The notes beneath the pieces are model-generated. The model ran no database searches. It worked only from the letters and a program-made list of their open reading frames with translations, and was not told the DNA's origin. Both the position numbers and the translations under genes were made by a program. 64,000 nucleotides of DNA from RPQJ01 sp963778185 (lineage in GTDB: Bacteria; Pseudomonadota; Gammaproteobacteria; Steroidobacterales; Steroidobacteraceae), in the NCBI GenBank assembly GCA_963778185.1, contig CAVZTF010000003.1, positions 992,001 through 1,056,000 on the forward strand, read 5' to 3'. Below are positions 1-8,955 of the stretch, in pieces; within the stretch, counting starts at the first letter, position 1; every line of letters begins with the position of its first letter.

Positions 1-1
1 G

Positions 2-391
2 GTAGCGAAGGAATTCGTCGCGGCGCAGGACCCGTACGATCCCGGGGTACTGGTCCTGTCGACGCTGGCCGGTGCAGCGCGTGAGCTCCAGGACGCGATT
101 CTCGTCAATCCGCGCGACACGTGCGGCGTCGCCGCGGCAATCGAGAGGGCATTGGCGATGCCGCTGGCGGAGCGGTGCGAGCGCCACCGGCGGATGATCG
201 AGGTGCTGCGCCGGAACGACATCCACGCCTGGCACACGCGCTTCGTTACGCAGCTCGAGGCCGCGGCCGGCGCCAGGCCGCGTCCACCGGCCGACGGCTG
301 CGGGTCAGCCCAGCGCGCGATAAAGCATCCGCACCGCGACGATGCCGAGGAAGAACCCGAACGCCGCGGAGAGCCTGCGCCGATCCAGTGA
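2..391 (+). CDS. otsA: Trehalose-6-phosphate synthase, C-terminal part (5' end outside window)
   Basis: The open frame entering at base 2 reads VAKEFVAAQDP, then PGVLVLSTLAGAARELQDA, VNPRD and RNDIHAWHTRFV, which follows the C-terminus of GT20 trehalose-6-phosphate synthase (OtsA) closely. The enzyme transfers glucose from UDP-glucose to glucose-6-phosphate in the cytoplasm, the first step of trehalose synthesis for osmotic protection. The family normally ends near the FVTQLEAA stretch (about base 265). Here about 40 further arginine/proline-rich residues follow, and the last 87 bases overlap the convergent exporter gene, so the tail is probably non-conserved. No otsB phosphatase is visible downstream; it could lie upstream of the window. 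Confidence 0.93.
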   Translation, partial: VAKEFVAAQDPYDPGVLVLSTLAGAARELQDAILVNPRDTCGVAAAIERALAMPLAERCERHRRMIEVLRRNDIHAWHTRFVTQLEAAAGARPRPPADGCGSAQRAIKHPHRDDAEEEPERRGEPAPIQ

Positions 392-1129
392 GTGCGCGAG
401 TCGCGCGCCCAGCGGGGCAGTGATCCAGGTCACCGACGCTACGACCGCGAATCCGACCAGGCTCACGTACCCGACGGTCAGCGGGGGCAGCGTTCCCGCC
501 GGGGCATCGGCCAGCAGGTAACCCACGGTGGCCGGGACGCTGATCCAGAGGCCGACAAACGCGGCTGAACCCACGGCCCTGTGCACCGGCATGCCGCAGA
601 GGGTCAACGTCGGCACCGAGAGCGTGCCGCCGCCGATCCCCATCATTGCAGAGACGGCGCCGATCGCGGCCGGCAGGCTGGCGCCCGCGATCCCGCGCGG
701 CACCGAGTCGCGCAACACGAGGTGGTCGAGAGGCAGCAGCATCTTGAGCGCGGCGAGCAGCGCCACCGTGCCGAAGACAATCGCCAGCACGCGGGCATCC
801 ACGTGCGCCGCGGCGGCAGCGCCCAGGAGGGCGCCCACGACGATCGGCAACGACCAGCGCTTGACCACCGCGTAGTCGACCGAGCCGCGCCTGGCGTGAG
901 AGCGCGACGAGGCGATCGACGTCGTGACGATGGTCGCCATGGAAGTAGCGACGGCGATGTGCAGCGTGACGGCCGGGTCGACGCCGGCGAACCCGAGCGC
1001 GAGGTCGAGCACCGGCACGATGATGATGCCGCCGCCCACCCCGAGCAGTCCCGCGATGAGTCCGCCGGCCGCGCCCGCCGCAAGGAGTGCCGCCAGCAGG
1101 GGCAGCCATTGCGCGATCGTGCCGCTCAC
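305..1129 (-). CDS. TauE/SafE family membrane transporter (sulfite exporter type)
   Basis: 274 residues, almost entirely hydrophobic, with about eight membrane helices arranged as two repeats. Each half carries the family's glycine motif: GLLGVGGGIIIVPVL near residues 27-41 and MMGIGGGTLSVPTL in the second half. Members (TauE, SafE, YfcA) move small anions such as sulfite, sulfoacetate or other carboxylates across the inner membrane. The substrate here cannot be told from sequence. The start is GTG at 1129 with only a weak purine stretch before it. It faces the long lipid operon at 1302 divergently across about 170 bases, so the two may share a control region. Its 3' end overlaps the otsA tail. 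Confidence 0.85.
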   Translation of the reverse strand: MSGTIAQWLPLLAALLAAGAAGGLIAGLLGVGGGIIIVPVLDLALGFAGVDPAVTLHIAVATSMATIVTTSIASSRSHARRGSVDYAVVKRWSLPIVVGALLGAAAAAHVDARVLAIVFGTVALLAALKMLLPLDHLVLRDSVPRGIAGASLPAAIGAVSAMMGIGGGTLSVPTLTLCGMPVHRAVGSAAFVGLWISVPATVGYLLADAPAGTLPPLTVGYVSLVGFAVVASVTWITAPLGARLAHSLDRRRLSAAFGFFLGIVAVRMLYRALG

Positions 1130-1301
1130 TCGGGACCCGCGACGACGATGGGCGTCCGAATCATTCGCATGCGGGTGTCCATAGTGGAAAACCGGCGCAG
1201 TCTACCGGCAACGCCCCGCACCCGCCTCCCCCGGCAGCGGTGGGGGTATAGTTTCGCGACCAACAACGTGCCCGCCCAGACGGGCTGTTCCGGGGTTGCA
1301 C

Positions 1302-3056
1302 ATGACCGAAACCAGCGGCGGCGAAGTCCTGGCGCGCATGCTCCAGGCGGAAGGTGTGGAGAAGGTGTTCGGCATCATTGACGGCACCTATTTCGGGTTC
1401 TACTCGAGTCTCCACAAGCTCGGCATCGAGATCGTCACGCCGCGGCACGAGACCTGCGCGGCACACATGGCCGGCGCCTATGCGCGCCTGACCGGCAAGC
1501 TCGGCGTGTGCATGGCGAGCAACGGCCCCGGCGTCGCAAACCTCCTGCCCGGCCTCGCCGTCGAGAACGCCGAAGGCAATCGCGTGCTCGCGATCACGAG
1601 CTGCCGTCGTCCGCAGATCGTGTATCCCGACCGCGGTGGCGCCTACCAGTCGTTCGACCAGGTCGGGGCCATCTCTCACCTGGCGAAATGGAGCCACGCG
1701 GTCGTGTCCTTCGACCGCGTCGCCGAGCTCGGCCGTACCGCGCTGCGCTACTGCTACGAGGGCAGGCCCGGCGTCGTGCACCTCGACGTCCCCGAGACGA
1801 TCATGAACGGCAAGGTGAAGGCCGAGGTGCCGACCTGGCAGCCGCACCAGTACCGTCGCGTGGACCCGATCGTCCCGTCGCCCGCGCAGGTCGAGCAGGC
1901 CGCGGACATGCTGGCGGCGGCGGAGCTGCCGATGATCCATGCCGGCAGCGGCGTCATCCATGCGGGCGCTTACGACGAGCTGCGCCGCGTGGCCGAGGCG
2001 CTGCACGCGCCGGTCACGACGAGCTGGGCCGCCCGCGGCGTGCTGCCGGAGACCTCCGAGCTCGCCATCCCCATGCCGGACATCAAGCTGAACCACGAAG
2101 TGCGCAACGACGCGGACCTCGTGCTGGTCGTGGGCTCGCGGCTCGGCGAGACGGACTGGTGGGGCAAGGCGCCTTACTGGCGACACCCGTCCGAGCAGAA
2201 GATGATCCAGGTGGACGTGGACGGCCACGTGCTGGGCGCGAACAAGCCCGCGGCGCTCGCCGTGCTCGCCGATGCAAAGCTCTTCCTCGCCGCGCTGGCC
2301 ACGGCGCTCGAGGCGCGCAAGGCGCGCATGAACCTCGATGCGCGCCAGCGCAAGGTCGCGAAGTACCGCCAGACCCTGCGCGCCGCGCGCGCCAAGCTCG
2401 ACGAGAAGCTCGCCGACCTCGCCGTGCCGATGAACCCGGCGCACATCGCGCACGTGTGTCAGCAGGTGTTCCCCGAGGGCTCGGTGCTGGTCGCCGACGG
2501 CGGCAACACGGCCGTGTGGGCCATGATGTTCCACGAGATGCGCGTGCCCAACACGATCCTGTCGACCTTCAAGTTCGGCATGCTCGGTGCCGGCGTGGCG
2601 CAGGCGACGGGCGCGGCCGTCGCTCGGCCCGACCTGCCCGTCTGCTGCATCATCGGCGACGGCGCGATGGGCTTCCATCCGCAGGAAGTCGAGACCGCCG
2701 TGCGCAACGCCCTGCGCGTCGTCTTCGTCGTGGCCTGCGACAAGCAATGGGGCATGGTGAAGATGAACCAGCAGTTCGCGCTCAAGCCCATCAAGACGTT
2801 GATCAAGAAGTCACTCGGGCCCGACGAGACCATCAAGGCCGACCTCGGCGAGATCCGCTTCGACGAGCTCGGCCGCTCGATGGGAGCGCACGGGGAGCGG
2901 GTGGCGGACCCGCGCGAGCTGAAAGCGGCGCTCGAGCGCGCGCTCGCGAGCGGCGGCCCCGCGGTGGTCCACGTGGACGTCGACCCCGTGAAGCACATGT
3001 GGGCGCCCGGCCTGATGCACTTCAAGGACATGCACCAGGAGCCCAAGGGCAAATGA
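1302..3056 (+). CDS. Thiamine-diphosphate-dependent enzyme (acetolactate synthase/decarboxylase superfamily)
   Basis: 584 residues with the three-domain ThDP fold. The N-terminal Pyr domain has the catalytic glutamate E50 in RHETCAAHMAGAYAR and the SNGPGVANLLPG loop; a central domain follows; the C-terminal PP domain has IIGDGAMGFHPQEVE. The family carries out decarboxylation or carboligation of 2-oxo acids or lysis of 2-hydroxyacyl-CoAs. The Asn-Asn pair that normally closes the GDG-x25-NN motif is Asp-Lys here (VVACDKQWGM). ATG 1302 sits six bases after GGGG and is preferred to the TTG at 1296. First gene of an operon whose next gene starts inside its stop codon. Known alternatives are sulfopyruvate, oxalyl-CoA or benzoylformate decarboxylase-like enzymes; the exact substrate is unknown. 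Confidence 0.88.
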   Translation: MTETSGGEVLARMLQAEGVEKVFGIIDGTYFGFYSSLHKLGIEIVTPRHETCAAHMAGAYARLTGKLGVCMASNGPGVANLLPGLAVENAEGNRVLAITSCRRPQIVYPDRGGAYQSFDQVGAISHLAKWSHAVVSFDRVAELGRTALRYCYEGRPGVVHLDVPETIMNGKVKAEVPTWQPHQYRRVDPIVPSPAQVEQAADMLAAAELPMIHAGSGVIHAGAYDELRRVAEALHAPVTTSWAARGVLPETSELAIPMPDIKLNHEVRNDADLVLVVGSRLGETDWWGKAPYWRHPSEQKMIQVDVDGHVLGANKPAALAVLADAKLFLAALATALEARKARMNLDARQRKVAKYRQTLRAARAKLDEKLADLAVPMNPAHIAHVCQQVFPEGSVLVADGGNTAVWAMMFHEMRVPNTILSTFKFGMLGAGVAQATGAAVARPDLPVCCIIGDGAMGFHPQEVETAVRNALRVVFVVACDKQWGMVKMNQQFALKPIKTLIKKSLGPDETIKADLGEIRFDELGRSMGAHGERVADPRELKAALERALASGGPAVVHVDVDPVKHMWAPGLMHFKDMHQEPKGK

Positions 3057-3973
3057 CGGAGATCGACGCGGTCCGGCTGAACTTCAGCCCCGAATCGCTC
3101 GTCGCGCTCAACGTCATCCTCGCGCTCGTGATGTTCGGCGTCGCGCTGGACATGAAGCTCGAGGACTTCAAGGGCATCGGCTCGGCGCCCAAGGCGGTGC
3201 TGATCGGGCTCCTGGCGCAGTTCGTGCTGCTGCCGGCGATTGCGTGGGCGCTCACCATGGTGCTCAAGCCGCAGCCGAGCATCGCCCTCGGGATGATCCT
3301 GGTCGCGTCCTGCCCGGGCGGCAACATCTCGAACTTCCTCACCAACTTCGCGCGCGGCAACACTGCGCTCTCCGTCACCGTCACCGCCTTCTCGACCGTG
3401 GGGGCGATGTTCTTCACGCCTTTCAACACGGCCTTCTGGGGAGGGATGAATCCCGCAACGCGCGAGATCCTCACCCGCATCGCGATCGACCCCGTCGAAA
3501 TGCTGGGGGCCGTCGCGATCCTGCTCGTGGTGCCGGCGCTCCTCGGCATGACCGTCGCCCGGCAGTTCCCGGCCTTCGCCGCGCGCTCCCGCAAGGCGTT
3601 CCGCATCCTCTCGCTGGTCGTGTTCGCGGCGTTCGTCGTTGGCGCGCTGGCGACGAACTGGGACTACTTCACGACCTACGTGCATCGGGTCGTGATCGGG
3701 GTCTTCCTGTTGAACGCGCTCGGCCTGACGGGGGGCTACACCGCGGCGCGGCTCGCGCGACTGCCGGAGGCGGACCGCCGCGCCGTGTCCATCGAAGTCG
3801 GCATCCAGAACTCGGGGCTCGGCCTGGTACTGGTGTTCAATTTCTTCGGCGGGTTGGGCGGCATGGCCATCACGGCGGCCTGGTGGGGCATCTGGCACAT
3901 CCTGTCGGGACTCGCGCTCGCCACATGGTGGCGGCGACACCCACCGACGCCGCGGACGGCGAGGGTCGCCTGA
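3053..3973 (+). CDS. Bile acid:sodium symporter (BASS/SBF) family transporter
   Basis: 306 residues, eight to nine predicted membrane helices. Two family hallmarks are present: SCPGGNISNFLTNFARGN (the GGNxSN crossover region) and EVGIQNSGLG (the Glu/Gln-Asn sodium site). BASS proteins bring organic anions (bile acids, pyruvate, pantoate and other 2-oxo or hydroxy acids) across the inner membrane with sodium. The start codon overlaps the stop of the ThDP enzyme (ATGA), and its own stop overlaps the next start by one base, so it is translationally coupled on both sides. Its position next to a 2-oxo-acid-type enzyme suggests it carries that enzyme's substrate or product; this is inference. Confidence 0.87.
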   Translation: MTEIDAVRLNFSPESLVALNVILALVMFGVALDMKLEDFKGIGSAPKAVLIGLLAQFVLLPAIAWALTMVLKPQPSIALGMILVASCPGGNISNFLTNFARGNTALSVTVTAFSTVGAMFFTPFNTAFWGGMNPATREILTRIAIDPVEMLGAVAILLVVPALLGMTVARQFPAFAARSRKAFRILSLVVFAAFVVGALATNWDYFTTYVHRVVIGVFLLNALGLTGGYTAARLARLPEADRRAVSIEVGIQNSGLGLVLVFNFFGGLGGMAITAAWWGIWHILSGLALATWWRRHPPTPRTARVA

Positions 3974-4947
3974 TGCCACGCCGCGTGCTCGTGACCGGCG
4001 CCGCTGGCTATCTCGGCAGTCGCCTCGTCGAGTCGCTGGCCCGGCCGGCCGAACCGACGCGGCGCCTCGATTGCCTCGTCGCGACCGACGTGCGGGAGGT
4101 TACGGAACCGCAGCGCCTGCCCGAGGTCGTCTACGAGACAGCCGACGTGCGGGACACGGGCATCGGAGAGCTGATGCGCCGGCACCGCGTGGACACGGTC
4201 GTGCACCTCGCGGCCATCGTCACGCCGGGGCCGCGGTCCAACCGCGAGTTCGAGTACTCGGTGGACGTGCTCGGGACACGCAACGTCCTCGACGGCTGCA
4301 TCGCCGCGGGCGTGAAACGCGTCATCGTCACCTCGAGCGGCGCCGCCTACGGCTATCACGCCGACAGCCCGGCCTGGCTCACCGAGGACCACCCGGTGCG
4401 CGGCAACGAGGCGTTCGCCTACTCGCACCACAAGCACCTGGTCGAGAAGATGCTGGCGGAATACCGCAGCGCGCACCCGGAACTCGAGCAGGTCGTGTTC
4501 CGGGTCGGCACCATCCTCGGCGAGACCACCCGCAACCAGATCACGGCGCTGTTCGAGAAGCCGCGCCTCCTCGCCATCCGTGGCTCGGCGAGCCCGTTCG
4601 TCTTCATCTGGGACCGGGACGTCGTGGGCGCCATCGAACACGCGATCTTCGCGGGCCCGCCCGGCATCTATAACGTCGCGGGAGACGGGGCGCTCTCCAT
4701 CCAGGAGATCGCCGCGCGCCTCGGCAAGCGCTGCGTGACGATCCCAGCCCCGCTCCTGCAGGCGGTGCTGGCCGTGCTGCATCCGCTGCGCCTGTCGCGG
4801 TACGGACCCGAGCAGGTCGACTTCCTGCGCTATCGCCCGGTGCTCGACAACCGCAGGCTGAAGGAACAGTTCGGCTACGTTCCCCGGCTCACCTCGAGCG
4901 AAGTCTTCGAACTGTTCCGCAAGGCGCGCGGCCTCGGGGCGTCCTGA
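3973..4947 (+). CDS. NAD(P)-dependent epimerase/dehydratase (extended SDR, 3-beta-HSD-like)
   Basis: 324 residues. Rossmann motif TGAAGYLGS at residues 8-16, an acidic residue after the second strand, and the catalytic Y150-x3-K154 (YSHHK), preceded by VTSSGAAYG. The C-terminal substrate domain is that of extended SDRs such as UDP-sugar epimerases, 3-beta-hydroxysteroid dehydrogenases and OleD. The IWDRDVVGAIEHAI stretch and the lipid-active neighbours favour a hydroxy-lipid or sterol-like substrate over a nucleotide sugar, but this is inference. The start ATG shares its A with the preceding TGA (TGATG), and only two bases separate its stop from the next gene. Confidence 0.87.
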   Translation: MPRRVLVTGAAGYLGSRLVESLARPAEPTRRLDCLVATDVREVTEPQRLPEVVYETADVRDTGIGELMRRHRVDTVVHLAAIVTPGPRSNREFEYSVDVLGTRNVLDGCIAAGVKRVIVTSSGAAYGYHADSPAWLTEDHPVRGNEAFAYSHHKHLVEKMLAEYRSAHPELEQVVFRVGTILGETTRNQITALFEKPRLLAIRGSASPFVFIWDRDVVGAIEHAIFAGPPGIYNVAGDGALSIQEIAARLGKRCVTIPAPLLQAVLAVLHPLRLSRYGPEQVDFLRYRPVLDNRRLKEQFGYVPRLTSSEVFELFRKARGLGAS

Positions 4948-4949
4948 CC

Positions 4950-5807
4950 ATGCCCAGGCGATCCTTCGACGGCGCGACGGTCATGGTGACGGGAGCGGGC
5001 GGCGGACTCGGTCGCGCGATCGCCTTGCGTTTCGCGAGAGCCGGCGCACACATCGTCGCATTCGACCGCGATGCGGAGGGTGTCGCGACGCTACGGGGCG
5101 AGCTCGAGGCGGGCGGTCGCGCCTGCCTGGCCGTTCCGGGCGACGTGACGGATCCCGTGGCCTGCGCAGCTGCCGTCGCGGCAGCCATCGAGCGCTTCGG
5201 CGCGCTCGACGTGCTGGTGGCGAATGCCGGCATCAGCCACCGCAGCGGCTTCGCGGACACGGAACTCGCCGTCATCCGTCGAGTGATGGACGTGAATTTC
5301 TTCGGGGCCGTGTACTGCGCGAAAGCCGCCCTGCCCCACCTGCTCCGCAGTCGCGGACTGGTGGTGGCCATCTCGAGCGTGGCGGGATTCTCGCCGCTCA
5401 TCGCCCGTACCGGCTACGCCGCCAGCAAGCACGCCATGCATGGTTTCTTCGAGAGCCTGCGCAGCGAGGTCCGGCCGCAGGGCGTGGGCGTGATGATGGT
5501 CTGCCCATCGTTCATCGCGACCCGCATCGACCGCAACGCGCTCGGGGGCGACGGCGGGCCGGTGCGACACAGCCAGGTGGTGGTGGGCCCGCAGCAGGAC
5601 GCCGCCGGGGTGGCGGAGCGGATCCTGCGGGGCGCAGGCCAAGGTCGCCGTCTGCTGCGCATCGGCCGCACGGCGCGGTTGGCCTGGTGGTTGAGCCGCC
5701 TGGCACCCGGAGTCTACGACTCGATCATGGCGCGACGCCTGCGCGCGGAACTAGAATCCCCGCTCTTGCCCGACGGGGCGCTGCCGGACAGGAAGACCCG
5801 ACCATGA
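4950..5807 (+). CDS. Short-chain dehydrogenase/reductase (classical SDR)
   Basis: 285 residues with all classical SDR elements: TGAGGGLGRAIA near residue 14, NAGIS after strand 4, catalytic serine in AISSVAG, and Y-x3-K in TGYAASKHA. It interconverts an alcohol and a ketone with NAD(P)H. The C-terminal 60 residues (RILRGAGQGRRLLRIGR and onwards) resemble the long tails of SDRs acting on fatty acyl chains or sterols. It lies two bases after the epimerase stop and its own TGA overlaps the next ATG, so it belongs to the same operon. The exact substrate is not readable from sequence. Confidence 0.9.
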   Translation: MPRRSFDGATVMVTGAGGGLGRAIALRFARAGAHIVAFDRDAEGVATLRGELEAGGRACLAVPGDVTDPVACAAAVAAAIERFGALDVLVANAGISHRSGFADTELAVIRRVMDVNFFGAVYCAKAALPHLLRSRGLVVAISSVAGFSPLIARTGYAASKHAMHGFFESLRSEVRPQGVGVMMVCPSFIATRIDRNALGGDGGPVRHSQVVVGPQQDAAGVAERILRGAGQGRRLLRIGRTARLAWWLSRLAPGVYDSIMARRLRAELESPLLPDGALPDRKTRP

Positions 5808-6280
5808 AGGTACACGTCAAGCATTCCCTCAAGACCGACGTCGGCAGCATCTTCAAGCTCTGCACGGAGCAGAAGAGCCAGGAGGCGGTCTATGCCGAGC
5901 TCGGCGGCACGGACGTCAAGGTCAAGCGCGAGGGCCGCGCGCCCAACGTCAAGCTCAGGGTCTCCCGCAAGGAGCCGGCGAATCCGCCGGCCGCCATCCG
6001 CAGGTTCGTGCCGGGCACCAGCGAGGTGAGCCACGTCGAGGATTGGGCGGCGGACGATGCGGGCTACGCGGCCGATCTCACGGTCGAGATCAAGGGTGTC
6101 CCGGTGAAGATCGTCGGCACCAAGGCCTTGCGCACCGAACGGGGCGGCTGCGGCATCGAGTGGAACTTCGACGTGACGAGCAGCATCCCGCTGCTGGGCG
6201 GGGTCATCGCCTCCTTCGCCGCAGGCGAGATCGAGAAGAAGCTCGAGCAGGAGTTCCGGGTCCTGAAGTCGATGGCGTGA
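5804..6280 (+). CDS. DUF2505 family protein (START/SRPBCC-like small protein)
   Basis: 158 residues beginning MKVHVKHSLKTDVGSIFKL. The pattern (N-terminal strand and helix, FVPGTSEVSHVEDW in the middle, PVKIVGTKALR, then IASFAAGEIEKKLEQEF at the C-terminus) matches DUF2505, a small family with a helix-grip fold thought to bind a hydrophobic ligand. No signal peptide, no catalytic motif. The ATG overlaps the SDR stop (ATGA), so it is co-translated with it. A lipid carrier or chaperone role in the surrounding acyl/lipid operon is plausible but inferred. A 68-base gap follows before the acyltransferase. Confidence 0.75.
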   Translation: MKVHVKHSLKTDVGSIFKLCTEQKSQEAVYAELGGTDVKVKREGRAPNVKLRVSRKEPANPPAAIRRFVPGTSEVSHVEDWAADDAGYAADLTVEIKGVPVKIVGTKALRTERGGCGIEWNFDVTSSIPLLGGVIASFAAGEIEKKLEQEFRVLKSMA

Positions 6281-6348
6281 GGTCTTGCTGCAGCGCAGCT
6301 AGCCATACGCGTGATGCCGCCGCACGACGCACCCGGTAGCATCGGCGC

Positions 6349-7740
6349 ATGCCGAAGCTTTCCCCCACCGACCAGGCATTCTTCCTGCTGGAGACCGCGC
6401 AGCGCCCGATGAGCATCGGGGCACTGATGGTGCTCGCGCCGCCGCGCGGTTCGCGGGGCCGGTTCGCCGACCGCCTGGTCGAAGCCATGTTGCAGCGGCC
6501 GGTCGGCCCGCCCTTCAATTACCGCCTGAAGCCGGGATCCATCAAGGGCCTGCTGGCCGTGGAGGAAGACCCTCGCATGAACCCGGCGACGCAGGTGCGT
6601 CGCCACACGCTGCCGAAGGGCAGCGACCTCAAGGGGCTGTTCAAGCGCATCTGCGACATCCACGTCCGGCGGCTGGCTCACGATGCCCCCATCTGGGAAA
6701 TGCACGTGTTCACCGGCCTGCCCCGCGGCCGCGTCGCGCTTTACTTCAAGACGCACCACGGCCTGATCGACGGCATCGGCTTCATCCGAATACTCATGAG
6801 CATGGTTTCCACGCGTCCGACGCGCAAGCCGCGGGCGATCTGGGAAGGCATGCTTGGCGTACGTACGTCGGAGGTGCCCGCGCGACGCGACGAAAGCAGC
6901 GGACTGCTCGGGCTGGTCGGCGACGCACGGCGCACCGCGACGGACACGGCGCGACTGGTCTGGCGCCAGGGGCTGCGCGGACTGGGGCTCGGCAGCGGCC
7001 TTGCCGTACCCTTCGTCACGCCACAGGTGATGAAGGCGGTGCCGAGCCCGCATCGCGTCATGGCCCACTGCGTGCTGCCGCTCCCGAGGGTGCGCCGGAT
7101 CGCCCGCCGCAGCGGCGCCAAGGTGAACGACGTGCTGCTCACGGTGCTCGACGTCGCGATGAACCGATACCTCGAGGAGCGCGGGCTGGTGCCGGACAAG
7201 CCGCTGGTCGCGGACATGCCGGTCGCGTTGCACGACCATGGCGGCACCGGCAATCGCATCACCATCCTGCAGGTGCCGATGGGTGCCCCCCACGCGCGGC
7301 CGGCGGACCGCTTGCGGCGCATCCTGCGCGAGACGCAGACCGTGAAGGACGAGGTGAGGGCGCTCTCGGGCGGCAGCCTCGTGCTGTACTCGATCGTGCA
7401 GCACGCGCTCGCGAGCACGATCGAGTCGCTGGGGCTCGGCGAGCTGCCGATGCTGGCGAACGCGGTGATCTCGAATCCCGCCGGGTTCCAGCAACGGGTG
7501 TATTTCAACGGCGCGCCCGTGGAGCTCGCGCTGCCGGTATCGGTCGTCGCGCACCATCAGGTGCTCAACATCACGATCACCACCTACGTCGACGACCTGC
7601 ACGTGACGTTCATCGCGCTGCGCGAGGCCATTCCCGACCTCCAGCGGCTGGCGGACTACACGACCGCTGCCGTCGCCGCGCTCGAGGGCGACCTGGCGAA
7701 GCCCCGGCCCCGGCAGCGGTCCGCGGGCGTGAAGCAGTGA
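6349..7740 (+). CDS. WS/DGAT/MGAT-type O-acyltransferase (wax ester synthase / diacylglycerol acyltransferase family)
   Basis: 463 residues, usual length for bacterial WS/DGAT. Starts with LSPTDQAFFLLE, the family's N-terminal signature, and carries the catalytic HHxxxDG motif as HHGLIDG at residues 136-142. The later PLPRVRRIARRSGAKVNDVLLTVLD segment and the SNPAGFQQRVYFNGAPV region match the second CoA-acyltransferase half. These enzymes join acyl-CoA to a fatty alcohol, diacylglycerol or sterol at the inner face of the membrane, making wax or triacylglycerol stores. The acyl-CoA ligase two genes downstream could supply its acyl donor. The GTG of the next gene overlaps its stop. Confidence 0.93.
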   Translation: MPKLSPTDQAFFLLETAQRPMSIGALMVLAPPRGSRGRFADRLVEAMLQRPVGPPFNYRLKPGSIKGLLAVEEDPRMNPATQVRRHTLPKGSDLKGLFKRICDIHVRRLAHDAPIWEMHVFTGLPRGRVALYFKTHHGLIDGIGFIRILMSMVSTRPTRKPRAIWEGMLGVRTSEVPARRDESSGLLGLVGDARRTATDTARLVWRQGLRGLGLGSGLAVPFVTPQVMKAVPSPHRVMAHCVLPLPRVRRIARRSGAKVNDVLLTVLDVAMNRYLEERGLVPDKPLVADMPVALHDHGGTGNRITILQVPMGAPHARPADRLRRILRETQTVKDEVRALSGGSLVLYSIVQHALASTIESLGLGELPMLANAVISNPAGFQQRVYFNGAPVELALPVSVVAHHQVLNITITTYVDDLHVTFIALREAIPDLQRLADYTTAAVAALEGDLAKPRPRQRSAGVKQ

Positions 7741-8924
7741 CCGACGCCCGCGACACCTTCCGCCGCCTCGGCATCTTGACGCGGCTCGCTGGCCGCGGAC
7801 TCTGGCGACGCGTGTCCGGCGCGGTCTCGCTGCCCGCGGACGACCGCTCATTCCGCAATACGCTCGCGCCCTGGATCGCCGACCTGCCCGCGGGCCTGCT
7901 CGCGGAGCATCGCTTTCATTTCCTGCCGGCGCGGCAACCACCCTGGTTCGACACGGGCCTGGATGTCGCCGCGGGAGACGCGATCACCCTGCTCGCCGAC
8001 GGGCGGGTGTACCTGTCGCGCCTGCTCGACCTCTGGGTCGCGCCATCGTTCCAGCTGTGGTGGCGTGTCGGCGAAATGGGTCCGGTGATGCGCGGCACCC
8101 GCAGCACGCACACGTTTCGTGCCCGCGCCACGGGCCGGCTCTGGCTCGCCAGCTATTTCCCGGGGGAGTGGGCCGATCCGAGTGGACGCCTCGGCACGCC
8201 GGAGAGCGACTACGGGAAAGTGAGTGGAGGGCTCTCGGTGTGCGTGATCAAGTGGCGCCCGGGCATGGAGACTGCGGCCGCCTTCCGCCGTTTTGCCAAT
8301 GACACGCGCGTGCCCGGGCTGGTACTCGCAGAGGCGGAGCGCCACGACCAGCCGGTGCCGACGCCGGAGCACTGGGATTACCTCTGGTACCTGGGTCCGG
8401 GGGAAATCTACCGCCCATCGACGGCGCCCGACGGTCGCGCGACGATCTGCTGCCACACGCACGGCGACGTGGGCATCCTGCGCCGGGAGGCGCGGCTGCC
8501 GCTCGTCCCGGGTACGCGCCTCGCCTGGACCTGGCGCGTCGACGAACTACCGATCGACCTGGCCGAAGACACGCTGCCCTCACACGACTACCTCAGCATC
8601 GCGGTCGAATTCGACGACGGGCAGGACATCACCTATTACTGGAGCGCCACGCTGCCGGCGGGCACCGTGTACCGTTGCCCGCTGCCAACCTGGAAGGACA
8701 AGGAGACGCACGTCGTGGTTCGCTCCGGTCGCGGACAGCTGGGTGAGTGGCTGGCAGAGGAACGCGACCTGCACGCCGACTACGCCCGCATCATCGGTGG
8801 CCCGGCGCGCGAGGTGGTGCGCGTCTGGCTGATCGCGAACAGCCTGTTCCAGCGTGGCCACGGCCGCTGCGAATATGCGAGCATCAGCGTGGCATCCGGC
8901 GACCGTACCGTGTCGCTGCTTTGA
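7737..8924 (+). CDS. DUF3047-like protein with N-terminal beta-sandwich region
   Basis: 395 residues, GTG start overlapping the acyltransferase stop (GTGA). The C-terminal half, from LAWTWRVDELP through SHDYLSIAVEFDDGQDITYYWS to the AREVVRVWLIANSLF segment, resembles DUF3047, a beta-sandwich family of unknown role. The N-terminal half (PWFDTGLDVAAGDAITLLADGRVYLSR) has the look of a jelly-roll or galactose-binding-like sheet. No signal peptide or membrane helix is seen; a basic N-terminus (RLAGRGLWRRV) may touch membranes. Tight coupling with a wax ester synthase suggests a role in handling neutral lipids or sugar lipids, but function is unknown. Confidence 0.6.
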   Translation: MTDARDTFRRLGILTRLAGRGLWRRVSGAVSLPADDRSFRNTLAPWIADLPAGLLAEHRFHFLPARQPPWFDTGLDVAAGDAITLLADGRVYLSRLLDLWVAPSFQLWWRVGEMGPVMRGTRSTHTFRARATGRLWLASYFPGEWADPSGRLGTPESDYGKVSGGLSVCVIKWRPGMETAAAFRRFANDTRVPGLVLAEAERHDQPVPTPEHWDYLWYLGPGEIYRPSTAPDGRATICCHTHGDVGILRREARLPLVPGTRLAWTWRVDELPIDLAEDTLPSHDYLSIAVEFDDGQDITYYWSATLPAGTVYRCPLPTWKDKETHVVVRSGRGQLGEWLAEERDLHADYARIIGGPAREVVRVWLIANSLFQRGHGRCEYASISVASGDRTVSLL

Positions 8925-8955
8925 CGGTTGGCGGGAATTCCAAGGGGGAGACGAC

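Noticed and set aside
6287..6299. Small GCTGC-AGC-GCAGC hairpin after the DUF2505 gene as a terminator
   Set aside because: Only five base pairs, no T-run, and the operon appears to continue 50 bases later.
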